This document shows positions 17,130-25,854 of a stretch of 64,000 nucleotides of DNA, piece by piece. Position numbers and translations under genes: made by a program. The stretch is from Syntrophales bacterium. Lineage in GTDB: Bacteria > Desulfobacterota > Syntrophia > Syntrophales > PHBD01. Numbering within the stretch: position 1 is the stretch's first letter; each line of letters begins with the position of its first letter. The stretch covers positions 186,001 to 250,000 of the forward strand of contig DAOSEM010000001.1 in assembly GCA_035363115.1 (NCBI GenBank), read 5' to 3'. The notes beneath the pieces were generated by a model. It was not told where the DNA came from. It ran no database searches and was given only the letters and a program-made list of their open reading frames with translations.

Positions 17130-18086
17130 TCAGGAGTCGCAGCCGGGTTTCTCTCCGCCCCCGCTGCCGAACGGCACTTTCCTGGGCGGGCCGGCCCGGA
17201 AGAGGGAACTCGTCAGCGGTGTTTCCGGCAGGATTCCCTGCAGGAAAGAGGCCGTATCGAGGAGGGCGTCCAGATCGATCCCTGTATCGATTCCCATTGA
17301 GCGGAAGAGGAACACCAGATCCTCCGTGGCCACGTTTCCCGATGCCCCCGGCGCAAAGGGGCAACCGCCCAGGCCGCCCAGGGCGGAGTCGAAGACCCGG
17401 ATTCCCGTTTCCCAGGCTTTCAGGGCGTTGGCCAGGCCCAGGCCCCGGGTGTTGTGCAGGTGCACACCGAAGGTGACTTCCGGGAAAGCGGCAAGACAGG
17501 CCTTCAGGATCGTTTCCACCTGTGCGGGATATCCCCAGCCGACGGTGTCGCAGAGTGTGATCTCCCGGATCCCGAGCAGGATGGTTTTCTCCACGTACTC
17601 CAGGATCACCGCCGTCTCCAGGTAGCCTTCAAAGGGGCAGCCGAAGACGGTTGCCAGGTTGACCCGGAAGGAGAGGCCGGGGGCCCGGTCGAACTCGCCG
17701 AGAACCAGCCGGAGCGCTGAGAGAGACTCCTCCGGCGTCTGGCGGACGTTGTTCTGGTTGTGGGAGCGGCTGACGGAGAAAAAGAAGTCGAGCTTGCTCA
17801 CGCCCGCCTCTACGGCGTCCCGGGCTCCCTGGAGATTCGGGACCAGGGTGGTCAGAATGACACCGCTGTCCCGGAGGTCACGGACATCCGCCAGGACCTC
17901 CTTCATGTCCCGGAACTGGGGAATAGCCCGCGGATTGACGAAGGCGCCCGCCTGGATCTCCCGTACGCCGCAGGCCGCCAGCCGCCGGATCAGGTCGGTC
18001 TTCCGGTCCGTCGCGACGAAGACGGACAGGTTCTGGAGGCCGTCGCGGGGCCCGACTTCGACGATGCGAACTCCTGCCGGTTTCAT
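17130..18086 (-). CDS. Hydroxymethylglutaryl-CoA lyase family protein
   Basis: 318-residue TIM-barrel aldolase of the HMG-CoA lyase/isopropylmalate synthase superfamily. Seen: VGPRDGLQ (catalytic Arg/Asp near residue 13), HLHNTRG with metal-binding His, and the lyase signature loop GLGGCPFAPGASGNVATED with the active-site Cys. Known lyases split HMG-CoA to acetyl-CoA and acetoacetate in leucine or ketone metabolism; homologues acting on other 3-hydroxyacyl-CoAs exist. It is 77 bases upstream of the isochorismatase gene on the same strand. Ribosome site is weak. Confidence 0.9.
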   Translation of the reverse strand: MKPAGVRIVEVGPRDGLQNLSVFVATDRKTDLIRRLAACGVREIQAGAFVNPRAIPQFRDMKEVLADVRDLRDSGVILTTLVPNLQGARDAVEAGVSKLDFFFSVSRSHNQNNVRQTPEESLSALRLVLGEFDRAPGLSFRVNLATVFGCPFEGYLETAVILEYVEKTILLGIREITLCDTVGWGYPAQVETILKACLAAFPEVTFGVHLHNTRGLGLANALKAWETGIRVFDSALGGLGGCPFAPGASGNVATEDLVFLFRSMGIDTGIDLDALLDTASFLQGILPETPLTSSLFRAGPPRKVPFGSGGGEKPGCDS

Positions 18087-18346
18087 GAGCGGCTGCCTGG
18101 GGGAAGGGATTCCGGATTGTTCATCAGGATGCTCATTCTAAAGACAGGGGTCCGGAAAGTCAATGACATTCAGGGAGTTGGATGAATCAGGGGCGGAGAG
18201 ATCCCCTTTCGGCACCGATGAAGGCAAGGGACGGGAGGACGGGGTTCTCACCCCTGGTGATGTCATTCCTGCCGGTCGAGGATCGACTGCCCTTTTCCAT
18301 TGCGGATATCCTTGACAAAAATTGATTTTTCGCATAGGCCACGGCC

Positions 18347-20158
18347 ATGAAAATCGCGCGCTTTTCCGTTGCTTTGATTGTCGCCTGGGGTCTGGCGATT
18401 TTTCTTTTTGGCGGGTCTGTCGAGGCCCAGTCCCTGCCGGATCTCGTACGCCCGGTGCTGAAGGCCCGTCTGGACGGTCCGGCAAACGGCGCACCGCCGC
18501 TCTGCCGCGCCGAAACGCCCTGCCGCTCGGCCCGCCTGGCCGATTTCTATCGCCAGCGCTCCTTCGGACCGGCCTGGGTCCTGAAAAACGGGCCTTCCCC
18601 GCAGGCGGACCGCCTGCTGGCGGTACTGTGGACAGCCGGACAGTACGGGCTCAGCCCCACCGATTATCATTACGAGGCCATCCGGAACCTTCAGTCATCC
18701 TGGAGAATCGCCGGAAAATGGACGCCTGCCGAGGGTGCCGAATTCGATCTCCTGTGCACCGATGCCTTCATGCTCTTCGGGTCGCATCTTCTTTCCGGTG
18801 TGGTGGATCCCAACGGGCTGTTCCGGATGTGGGAGGCCCGCCCGCGTTTCGTCGACTGGCCGGCCTATCTCCAGGATGCCCTGGCGGCCCAGACGGTGGA
18901 CGTCCACCTGCAGGTTCTCAAACCGGAATACCCGGGATACGACCGCCTTGTCGCCGTGGCTGCCGACTATGCGAAGATCGCCACCGGGGGTGGATGGCCC
19001 GTGATTCCACCGGGCAAGTCCCTGAAAATGGGTACGAGTGATCCGAGAGTACCGATCCTCCGGCGGCGCCTGATTGCCGGCGGCGACCTTGCTCCGGCCA
19101 TGGCCTCCGAGGATCCTCGATTTGACGAGGCCCTCGACCAGGCCGTCCGCAGATTCCAGCGCCGCCATGGCCTGGCGGAAGACGGGGCCGTCCAGAAGGA
19201 GACCCTGAAGGCCCTCAACGTTCCGGTGGAGCGCCGGGTAGCCCAGATGCTCGTCAATCTCGAACGCTGGCGCTGGTTGCCCCAGGAGGTGGGGAGCCGG
19301 TTCCTGTTCATCAACATCCCGGATTTCAGCCTGACGGCCGTAGAAAACGGGCGTGCTCCGCTGAGCATGCGGATCGTCGTCGGGCGGCGGTACAGCCGGG
19401 ACCCGAAGATCGACTACCGGACGCCGGTCTTCACGGGGCGCATGACCCGCCTGGAGATCAATCCATACTGGAACGTGCCCCACAATATCGCCTTCCGGGA
19501 ATACCTGCCGAAACTGAAGAAGGATTCGCTTTCCCTCCAGAAGCAGGCCATGAAGATCATCATCGGGCGGGATACCGTCGTGGACCCGCAGACGGTGGAA
19601 TGGGAGAAACTCAACGAGCAGTCGTTCAAGAAGTACCGCATCCGCCAGGACCCGGGGGCCTTCAACGCCCTGTCCCACATCAAGTTCCTTTTTCCCAACC
19701 GGTACGATGTGTATCTCCACGACACGCCGCAGAGGAGCCTGTTCAAGCGGACGGTCCGGGACTTCAGCCACGGCTGCATGCGGGTGGAAAAACCGGTTGA
19801 CTTGGCGGTCTATCTTTTGCAGGATGACGTAAACTGGTCCCGGGAAAAGATTCAAGCCGCCATCCGCAAGGGAAGGAACATGGGCGTGGAACTCCCGGCG
19901 CCGGTCACCGTGCACATCGCCTACTGGACCGCCTGGGTGGATCCTGACGGAACGGTCCAATTCCGGGACGACATCTACCGATACGATTCCGTGCTCGAGG
20001 CGGTCATGGGCACGAAAACGTCCATCCTCGCGGCGTGGAACGGCGGCCGGACGGCTTCCGCTTCTGCCGAGAAGGGAACACGGATGGGAAAAAAGAAAAA
20101 TATGCTGGGAACCGGCAGGGAGGGAAATACGACGTGGATGAGAAGCGCTACGAACTGA
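18347..20158 (+). CDS. L,D-transpeptidase, YcbB/LdtD type
   Basis: 603-residue murein L,D-transpeptidase. Residues 1-~28 are a signal peptide (hydrophobic core ending VEAQS). An ~N-terminal scaffold domain is followed by a peptidoglycan-binding helical domain (~235-300, VRRFQRRHGLAEDG) and the YkuD catalytic domain (~315-510), with HDTPQ and the nucleophile Cys477 in SHGCMRV. It makes 3-3 crosslinks or attaches proteins in the periplasm. The extreme C-terminus (~560-603) is low-complexity, polar and overlaps the pdxS start by 25 bases. A TTGACA at 18312 lies upstream, but no good -10 follows. Confidence 0.9.
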   Translation: MKIARFSVALIVAWGLAIFLFGGSVEAQSLPDLVRPVLKARLDGPANGAPPLCRAETPCRSARLADFYRQRSFGPAWVLKNGPSPQADRLLAVLWTAGQYGLSPTDYHYEAIRNLQSSWRIAGKWTPAEGAEFDLLCTDAFMLFGSHLLSGVVDPNGLFRMWEARPRFVDWPAYLQDALAAQTVDVHLQVLKPEYPGYDRLVAVAADYAKIATGGGWPVIPPGKSLKMGTSDPRVPILRRRLIAGGDLAPAMASEDPRFDEALDQAVRRFQRRHGLAEDGAVQKETLKALNVPVERRVAQMLVNLERWRWLPQEVGSRFLFINIPDFSLTAVENGRAPLSMRIVVGRRYSRDPKIDYRTPVFTGRMTRLEINPYWNVPHNIAFREYLPKLKKDSLSLQKQAMKIIIGRDTVVDPQTVEWEKLNEQSFKKYRIRQDPGAFNALSHIKFLFPNRYDVYLHDTPQRSLFKRTVRDFSHGCMRVEKPVDLAVYLLQDDVNWSREKIQAAIRKGRNMGVELPAPVTVHIAYWTAWVDPDGTVQFRDDIYRYDSVLEAVMGTKTSILAAWNGGRTASASAEKGTRMGKKKNMLGTGREGNTTWMRSATN

Positions 20159-21015
20159 ATGTCCAGCTCGCCCAGATGCTCAAGGGCGGCGTGATCATGG
20201 ATGTAACGACGGTCGAGCAGGCCCGGATCGCCGAGGAGGCGGGGGCTGTGGCGGTCATGGCCCTCGAGCGCGTCCCCGCGGACATCCGCGCCCAGGGCGG
20301 GGTGGCCCGCATGTCGGAGCCGGGGCTGATCCGGAAGATCAAGGAGTCCGTCTCCATTCCCGTCATGGCCAAGGCACGGATCGGACATTTCGTCGAGGCC
20401 CAGCTCCTGGAGGCGCTGAAGATCGACTACATCGACGAGAGCGAGGTCCTGACCCCGGCCGACGAGGAATGCCACATCGACAAGACGAAATTCTCCATTC
20501 CTTTTGTGTGCGGGGCCCGCAACCTGGCGGAGGCCCTGCGCCGCATCGCTGAGGGAGCGGCCATGATCCGCACGAAGGGCGAGGCGGGGACGGGGAACGT
20601 CGTGGAGGCGGTCCGGCACATGCGGACCATGAACCGGGAGATCCGGCAGCTCGTGAACATGCCCCTCGAAGAGGTGACGGGCTTTTGCAAGGTCAACGGC
20701 ATGCCCTACGAGCGGGCCCTGAAGGTCCGGGAACTGGGCCGCCTGCCGGTGGTGAACTTCGCAGCCGGAGGCATTGCCACGCCGGCCGATGCGGCGTTGA
20801 TGATGCAGCTCGGCTGCGACGGCGTCTTTGTCGGCTCGGGGATCTTCAAATCCTCCAACCCGGCCGTCCGGGCCCGCGGCATCGTCAAGGCCACGGCGTT
20901 CTTCAACGATCCGGAAAAAATCCTCGAAGCGTCCCTGGACCTGGGGGAGGCCATGCCGGGTCTCGAAATCGGCCAGATTCCCCAGGACCAGCTGCTGGCG
21001 GGGCGGGGCTGGTGA
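20134..21015 (+). CDS. pdxS: Pyridoxal 5'-phosphate synthase lyase subunit PdxS
   Basis: 293-residue TIM-barrel synthase that makes PLP from ribose 5-phosphate, glyceraldehyde 3-phosphate and ammonia supplied by PdxT. The sequence is textbook: LNVQLAQMLKGGVIMDV, ERVPADIRAQGGVARM, MAKARIGHFVEAQ with catalytic Lys, and VNFAAGGIATPADAA. The GTG at 20134 gives the standard N-terminus and follows AGGGAGGG. It overlaps the end of the L,D-transpeptidase gene. Confidence 0.97.
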   Translation: MDEKRYELNVQLAQMLKGGVIMDVTTVEQARIAEEAGAVAVMALERVPADIRAQGGVARMSEPGLIRKIKESVSIPVMAKARIGHFVEAQLLEALKIDYIDESEVLTPADEECHIDKTKFSIPFVCGARNLAEALRRIAEGAAMIRTKGEAGTGNVVEAVRHMRTMNREIRQLVNMPLEEVTGFCKVNGMPYERALKVRELGRLPVVNFAAGGIATPADAALMMQLGCDGVFVGSGIFKSSNPAVRARGIVKATAFFNDPEKILEASLDLGEAMPGLEIGQIPQDQLLAGRGW

Positions 21016-21043
21016 TCCGGCGTTAGCCGTCCTTTTTCTCCCG

Positions 21044-21721
21044 ATGCTGAATTCTCCCGAATCATCAAACCGGCCGGAGCCCGTGCTGGGCGTCCTGGAT
21101 CTCCAGGGCGGGGTCCTCGAGCACCTGGATCACCTGGAGCGCCTCGGAATCCAGGCCCTGCCCGTCAAGAGGCCCGAAGACATGACCGGGCTCTCCGGCC
21201 TGATCATCCCGGGCGGCGAAAGCACCTGCCTCTCAAGGCTGCTCCGGATCTTCGGGGTCGACGAGGCCATCCGCAGGGAGCATCGACGGGGCATGAAGAT
21301 CTGGGGGACCTGTGCCGGCACGATCCTCCTGGCCACCCGGGTCCGCGGGGAAATGTCCCACCTGGGCCTCATCGACATGGAGGTGGAGCGGAACAGCTTC
21401 GGCAGCCAGCTCGACAGCTTCACGGCCACGGCCGTTGTCCCCGCCGTTTCCCCCGATCCCATCCCGCTCACGTTCATCCGCTCCCCCAAGATCCTGGAGG
21501 TTGGAGAAGGCGTGAACATCCTGCTCCGGATGAATGATTTCATCGCCGCCGTGGAGACCCCGGACGCCCTGGCGACGGTTTTTCATCCCGAGCTGACGGG
21601 GAGCACCGCCTTCCACCGCTATTTTGCCGCCAAGTGCGGCCTTCAGGCGGCGCCGGACGTCCCGTCCCTGGATCCCTCCTGGACCCGGACGAGCTGGACC
21701 CGGCACGCCAGGGTCCGCTGA
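21044..21721 (+). CDS. pdxT: Pyridoxal 5'-phosphate synthase glutaminase subunit PdxT
   Basis: 225-residue class I glutamine amidotransferase feeding ammonia to PdxS. Motifs: VLGVLDLQGGVLEHL, PGGEST, nucleophile Cys in WGTCAGTILLA, and the His/Glu pair in FHPELTGS. The C-terminal ~25 residues extend past the family end and are Trp/Arg-rich. The gene starts 28 bases after pdxS and has no clear ribosome site; the ATG at 21044 fits best. Confidence 0.95.
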   Translation: MLNSPESSNRPEPVLGVLDLQGGVLEHLDHLERLGIQALPVKRPEDMTGLSGLIIPGGESTCLSRLLRIFGVDEAIRREHRRGMKIWGTCAGTILLATRVRGEMSHLGLIDMEVERNSFGSQLDSFTATAVVPAVSPDPIPLTFIRSPKILEVGEGVNILLRMNDFIAAVETPDALATVFHPELTGSTAFHRYFAAKCGLQAAPDVPSLDPSWTRTSWTRHARVR

Positions 21722-21725
21722 CGCC

Positions 21726-22427
21726 ATGCACGTCGAGCAGTTCCGATACAGCGCCGACAACCTGGCCTATCTCGTGTGGAACGATGCGGGGGGAATCGCC
21801 GTCGACGGCGGTGCCGTGGAAGAGATCCTCGGGTTTCTCGCGGACCGGCACCTTCCGCTCCTGTATGTGACCAACACCCACCGCCATTACGATCACACCC
21901 TGGGCAACGATGCGCTCCTGGCGGCGACGAAGGCCCGGCTTGCGAGCCCCGATTCCCTGGACGAGGGGAACGGGATCGATTGGGGCGGAGAAACGCTGTT
22001 GATCCACCCGACGCCGGGCCACACGGAGGACTCGGTGTGTTTCCAGGCCGGGTCCGTGCTCCTTACGGGGGACACTCTGTTCAACGGGACGGTGGGAAAC
22101 TGCTTCTCCGGGGACCTCCTCGGCTTCCTCGGCTCCATCCGGCGGCTGATGGCCCTTCCCGATGAAACGATGATCCTGGCCGGCCACGACTACGTCCGGG
22201 ATTCGATGCTCTTTGCCAGGAGACTGGAGCCGTCCAACCTGCCGGCCCTTGAGGCGTACTGGCGGACCTACGATCCGGCGTTCGTCTGCTCGTCCCTCCG
22301 GGAGGAGCGAAGCATGAACCCCTACCTGCGGTTCAACGACCCGGGGATCGTCGCGGTCCTCAAGGACCGGGGACTGCCCCGGGCGACGGAGGAGGAGCGG
22401 TGGCTGTCCCTCATGTCCATCGAGTAG
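21726..22427 (+). CDS. Metallo-beta-lactamase-fold hydrolase (glyoxalase II-like)
   Basis: 233-residue binuclear-metal hydrolase. Metal ligands are in THRHYDH, PGHTEDS, GDTLFNG and GHDY. The C-terminal part, with SMNPYLRFND, matches the substrate-binding tail of hydroxyacylglutathione hydrolases, so thioester hydrolysis is likely, though the thiol carrier is unknown. It starts four bases after pdxT and may be cotranscribed. Confidence 0.85.
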   Translation: MHVEQFRYSADNLAYLVWNDAGGIAVDGGAVEEILGFLADRHLPLLYVTNTHRHYDHTLGNDALLAATKARLASPDSLDEGNGIDWGGETLLIHPTPGHTEDSVCFQAGSVLLTGDTLFNGTVGNCFSGDLLGFLGSIRRLMALPDETMILAGHDYVRDSMLFARRLEPSNLPALEAYWRTYDPAFVCSSLREERSMNPYLRFNDPGIVAVLKDRGLPRATEEERWLSLMSIE

Positions 22428-22494
22428 GAGCCGCCCCCGGAGGTGGGACTCTACCAAGGCACCATCGAGGAAATACGGTTGCAGGAGGTTGCGG

Positions 22495-22734
22495 ATGCCC
22501 AGGAAAGACGGGAAGGTGTTCTGCCTGAACCACCCGGAACTGGAAATGGTCCTCCAGAACGAGGGAAACGAACGGACGTTCCACGTGATCCGCCTCGCGA
22601 CCCTTTCCCGGCATGGACGGATCGAAATGGAGAACAAGTCCACGGGCTTCGACATGTATTCCTGCCGGGAATGCGGCTACTGCGAGACGTACCTCACGGC
22701 GGCGGAGCTGGAAATCCTGAAGAAAAAGCAGTAA
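22495..22734 (+). CDS. Small Cys-containing (putative zinc ribbon) protein
   Basis: 79-residue protein. The ATG at 22495 follows a strong CAGGAGG. One Cys/His group (FCLNHPE) is near the N-terminus and CRECGYC is near residue 60, a plausible zinc site. The end (AAELEILKKKQ) is a charged helix. No family name is certain. It is 67 bases after the glyoxalase-like gene and convergent with the DUF2156 gene. Confidence 0.75.
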   Translation: MPRKDGKVFCLNHPELEMVLQNEGNERTFHVIRLATLSRHGRIEMENKSTGFDMYSCRECGYCETYLTAAELEILKKKQ

Positions 22735-22748
22735 GCCGGGAGGCCCCT

Positions 22749-23663
22749 TCAGCGGAGGTCCAGGCGCCAGGACCGGAGCCGCCGCACGGGATCGTAGGAC
22801 TCCTTGGATTTGGCCAGGTCCGCGAGACCCATGTCGCTTTCCTTGTTGATGAACTCGAACCCGGCGAAGAGGAGACGGGCACACTCCCGGTCCAGGTACT
22901 GGTAGAGACCCCGGACGTGGGGATAGGCCTTCTCGAAGTTGAGGGTCGCCATGGCTCCGTTCAGCCGGGAAGCGATTCCGAAGGCGCTTACGGCCCCGTC
23001 GATGCGGACCAGGATCCCGATCCCCTCCAGTGCCTCCAGGTTTTCCAGGGCGGCGATCACGGCACGGCGCTCGCAGGCGAGCATGTCCTCCCCGAAGGGA
23101 TCGCAGCCCCCCCGAAGATGGCACCACTCGTCCAGGAACACCAGGCACTCCGGCACATTCTCCCGGCTGATCGGCTCCACCGCCACCCGTCCCCGGTTCC
23201 CGTAGGCCCTCTCGAACTGGTTGATCAGATTTCGTTTGCGGATGTAGCGGTTGCCCTTCAGCGTCGCCAGGTCGGCCGTCCGGTAGATGTAGTCCATGTA
23301 CTCGGGCTGTTCGGTGAGCCGGAACCGGGTCTCCAGAACGGGCCGCCCGATCCGCTCGACCCGGTCGTCCGGGACGAACCAGAAACACGGAATGCCGGCG
23401 TCTTCGGCAAGCCGGACGAGGTCGTCGACCCCGAGTTCATCCGGTGGCGGGACGGGGAGAACCAGGTAACGGTCCTCCGGATCATGGTCCGACTGGAAGG
23501 ACAGGATCGCCGAGGCTCCGTCGATCCGCCAGGCGGTCCGGTAGAGATGCCCGTTCCAGGTCATGAGCGAGAGAAGCGAATAGGGGGAGAGATCGTAGGC
23601 CTGCCTCTCAAAGTAGGGCTTCAGGATGGCGTAATCACCGATTTCCAGGGGTTTCGAGGTCAT
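22749..23663 (-). CDS. DUF2156 protein (phosphatidylglycerol lysyltransferase C-terminal-like)
   Basis: 304-residue protein of the DUF2156 family, a tandem GNAT-like fold related to the catalytic domain of lysyl-phosphatidylglycerol synthase but without a membrane part. Typical segments: LSLMTWNG near residue 33, KGNRYIRKRNLINQFE (~136-151) and FINKESDMG near the end. Substrate unknown. It begins right after the GNAT gene stop (TAAATG), so the two are coupled. Confidence 0.8.
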   Translation of the reverse strand: MTSKPLEIGDYAILKPYFERQAYDLSPYSLLSLMTWNGHLYRTAWRIDGASAILSFQSDHDPEDRYLVLPVPPPDELGVDDLVRLAEDAGIPCFWFVPDDRVERIGRPVLETRFRLTEQPEYMDYIYRTADLATLKGNRYIRKRNLINQFERAYGNRGRVAVEPISRENVPECLVFLDEWCHLRGGCDPFGEDMLACERRAVIAALENLEALEGIGILVRIDGAVSAFGIASRLNGAMATLNFEKAYPHVRGLYQYLDRECARLLFAGFEFINKESDMGLADLAKSKESYDPVRRLRSWRLDLR

Positions 23664-24077
23664 TTATCTCTGCAGCATGGCCAGGGCCCCGGGCACGGGC
23701 CGGAACCCGAGGGGCCGGTAGAAGTCTTCCGTGTTTCCGGCGGCGATGAGGCCGACCCAGCGGATCCCGTCCGCGTTGAGCCGCTCGACGATTCCCCGGA
23801 CGAGGTCGCTCCCGATCCCCCGGTGTCGCATACCTTTCTCCACCGTCACATCCTGGATGTAGGCGTCGCTGACGCCGTCGCTCAGGACCCGCCCCATGGC
23901 GACCAGGCGTCCCTGCGAGAACGCCGCCAGGAAGCAGTAACTGCCCGCCACGATCCGGCCGATATCTCGCGGGTCCGGGTCCGCTACATTTTCCCACCAG
24001 CCCGCTTCGCGGTACAGGCCGAGGATCTGCAGGGCTTCCTCTTCGGTCGGGGCGGTGAGAAAACGGAACTCGATCAT
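23664..24077 (-). CDS. GNAT-family N-acetyltransferase
   Basis: 137-residue GNAT acetyltransferase. The acetyl-CoA pyrophosphate loop appears as VEKGMRHRGIGSDLV (~79-93), with a C-terminal NTEDFYRPLGFRP. Start at 24077 (MIEFRF) is favoured; an in-frame ATG 18 bases upstream is possible. It overlaps neither neighbour and lies between the HD nuclease and DUF2156 genes on the same strand. Confidence 0.85.
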   Translation of the reverse strand: MIEFRFLTAPTEEEALQILGLYREAGWWENVADPDPRDIGRIVAGSYCFLAAFSQGRLVAMGRVLSDGVSDAYIQDVTVEKGMRHRGIGSDLVRGIVERLNADGIRWVGLIAAGNTEDFYRPLGFRPVPGALAMLQR

Positions 24078-24091
24078 GGCGTTTCCCCCTG

Positions 24092-25036
24092 TCATCCCTT
24101 GTAGATGTAGCGCTCCAGGAGACGGTGATAGGGGGTCCACCCGGAATCCTCTTCCGGCGAGGACTCGATGAAGGTCTGGAGGGCGTTGACCTTGGCGTCC
24201 AGGTCGTCCATGTGGTGGACGATCAGGGCCTCCAGGGTCTTGGGCCTCTTGGGGGAGCCGAACTCCAGGACGCCGTGGTGGCTCAGGATCAGGTGCCGGA
24301 GGGCCATGGCGGCCTGTTCCGGAAAGTCCGGCAGTTCGGCCAGCCGGGCGTCCAGCATCTCGACCCCCATGACGATGTGTCCCACCAGCCTCCCCGCATC
24401 GGTGTACTCCACCATGCGGTCGTAGGAGAACTCGTGGACCTTGCCGATGTCGTGGAGGATGCCGCCGGTGATGAGGAGGTCCCGGTCGGCGCCGGGATAG
24501 TGATCCGCTGCCCGCTCCAGGAGTCTCGTCACCGACAGGGTGTGCTCCAGGAGCCCCCCGAGGGTGTTGTGGTGGAAACTCTTGGCCGCGGGGGCCCGCT
24601 TGAAGCGGCCCACGAGGGCCTCGTCCCGGAAGAAGGCCGTGAGGAGGGCCTTCAGGTGGGGGGTCGCGATCCGGTCCACGAAGCCCATGAGCTCGGCAAA
24701 CATCGCCTCGGGATCCCCGGCGCTCGCGGGAAGGAAATCCATCGGATCGACTTCGCTCTCGTCCAGTTTCTTGAGCCCCAGGACGTTGAGCTGGACGGCG
24801 TCCCGGTAGCTGACGGCCCGGGCGTTGACCTGGACGAAATCCCCTTTTTTGAAAGCCTGGTCCCATTCGGGGGCGTGGTCCCAGACCTTGCCATCCACCT
24901 CTCCCGTGCGGTCCTTCAGCTTGAGGCTGAGGTAGGGGGCCCCCTTCTGGGAAAAGGCCATGTTCTTTTCCGCTACCAGGAAGACATCGCTGACCTTGTC
25001 TCCCTGCCGGATATCCCGGACAAACACATTTTTCAT
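24092..25036 (-). CDS. OB-fold/HD-domain 3'-5' exoribonuclease, YhaM-like
   Basis: 314-residue protein. Residues ~10-95 form an OB nucleic-acid-binding fold (YLSLKLKDRTGEVDGKVWD). Residues ~155-280 form an HD phosphohydrolase domain with FHHNTLGGLLEHT, LHDIGK and LSHHG as metal ligands. This matches YhaM/CBF1-type 3'-5' exoribonucleases. The ATG at 25036 follows AGGAAG and overlaps the end of fdhD by four bases. Confidence 0.88.
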   Translation of the reverse strand: MKNVFVRDIRQGDKVSDVFLVAEKNMAFSQKGAPYLSLKLKDRTGEVDGKVWDHAPEWDQAFKKGDFVQVNARAVSYRDAVQLNVLGLKKLDESEVDPMDFLPASAGDPEAMFAELMGFVDRIATPHLKALLTAFFRDEALVGRFKRAPAAKSFHHNTLGGLLEHTLSVTRLLERAADHYPGADRDLLITGGILHDIGKVHEFSYDRMVEYTDAGRLVGHIVMGVEMLDARLAELPDFPEQAAMALRHLILSHHGVLEFGSPKRPKTLEALIVHHMDDLDAKVNALQTFIESSPEEDSGWTPYHRLLERYIYKG

Positions 25037-25854
25037 GTCGTTCTTCCTATTCGTTCGTCGTGTGAGTAGATGTTCATGGATCTCTTCCGGATCCTTCCGA
25101 CCAGGGTGATGCCCGCCCGCTCCGCGGAGCGGACCGCCTCCGTCGTGGGTACGCCCAGGGAAAGCAGGATGGGGATTCCCATCACGATCGCCTTGGATAC
25201 GATCTCCACGGAGGCACGCCCCGTCCTGACGAGGAACTTCTCCGAGCAGTCGATCCCGTTCAGAAGGGCGTAGCCGGAGAGCATGTCCAGGGCGTTATGG
25301 CGGCCGATGTCCTCGCGGACGGCCAGAAGCCCGTCCGGATCGGCCAGGGCGGCGCCGTGGACGCCCCGGGTCCTTTCGTGGAGCACACAGGCCTCCACGA
25401 GATCGTCGACAAGGCGCAGGACCTTCTCCGGCGGGATCGTCGGCATCCCGGCTTTCAGGATGGGACCGGCGGGACGGCGGCGTCCGCTCCGCCCTCCGCT
25501 GGACGTGATGGTGTCTCCTCCGGTTGTCTCCTCTGCAGCGGCTGTCCCGCCGACACTCGTGATCTCCACCGTCAGGACCTCCCCCGGCCATGCCGGGTCC
25601 GGCGGCCCGTCGGGCATCTGCTCGATGCGGCCGATGTCCCCGGCCCGCCCGATCCGGCCCTCGGAACGGAGAAAACCGACCGCCAGCTCTTCGGCGTGTT
25701 CTCCCGTGCAGGCGATGGCGGCCATGCGCCGCCCGTCCAGCCGGACTTCCAGGAGCACTTCCCGGATTACCGGCAGGCTGGTGGTCCGGAAGGCGCCCTC
25801 GCGGAAAACCAGGATGTCCATGATCTCAACGGGATCCGTTCTACGGGAGGTCAT
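25033..25854 (-). CDS. fdhD: Formate dehydrogenase accessory protein FdhD, CxxC motif absent
   Basis: 273-residue member of the FdhD family, which moves sulfur from a cysteine desulfurase to the Mo/W-bis-MGD cofactor of formate dehydrogenase. Recognisable: ELAVGFLRSEG (~56-66), TRGVHGAALAD, REDIGRHNALD and LVRTGRASVEIVSKA. In place of the family's TSSC-G-x-C-G loop this protein has SSGGRSG (118-124), so both loop cysteines are gone (Gly120, Ser123). The loop is flanked by a low-complexity Gly/Thr/Arg segment. Start at 25854 has AAGGAG. It overlaps selB by 14 bases. It may be a divergent cofactor-binding form or an inactive copy; Cys49 and Cys154 remain. Confidence 0.88.
   Translation of the reverse strand: MTSRRTDPVEIMDILVFREGAFRTTSLPVIREVLLEVRLDGRRMAAIACTGEHAEELAVGFLRSEGRIGRAGDIGRIEQMPDGPPDPAWPGEVLTVEITSVGGTAAAEETTGGDTITSSGGRSGRRRPAGPILKAGMPTIPPEKVLRLVDDLVEACVLHERTRGVHGAALADPDGLLAVREDIGRHNALDMLSGYALLNGIDCSEKFLVRTGRASVEIVSKAIVMGIPILLSLGVPTTEAVRSAERAGITLVGRIRKRSMNIYSHDERIGRTT

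Noticed and set aside
18312..18340. TTGACA upstream of the L,D-transpeptidase gene as a full promoter
   Set aside because: The hexamer at 17 bases is TAGGCC, a poor -10, and would leave almost no leader before the start codon.
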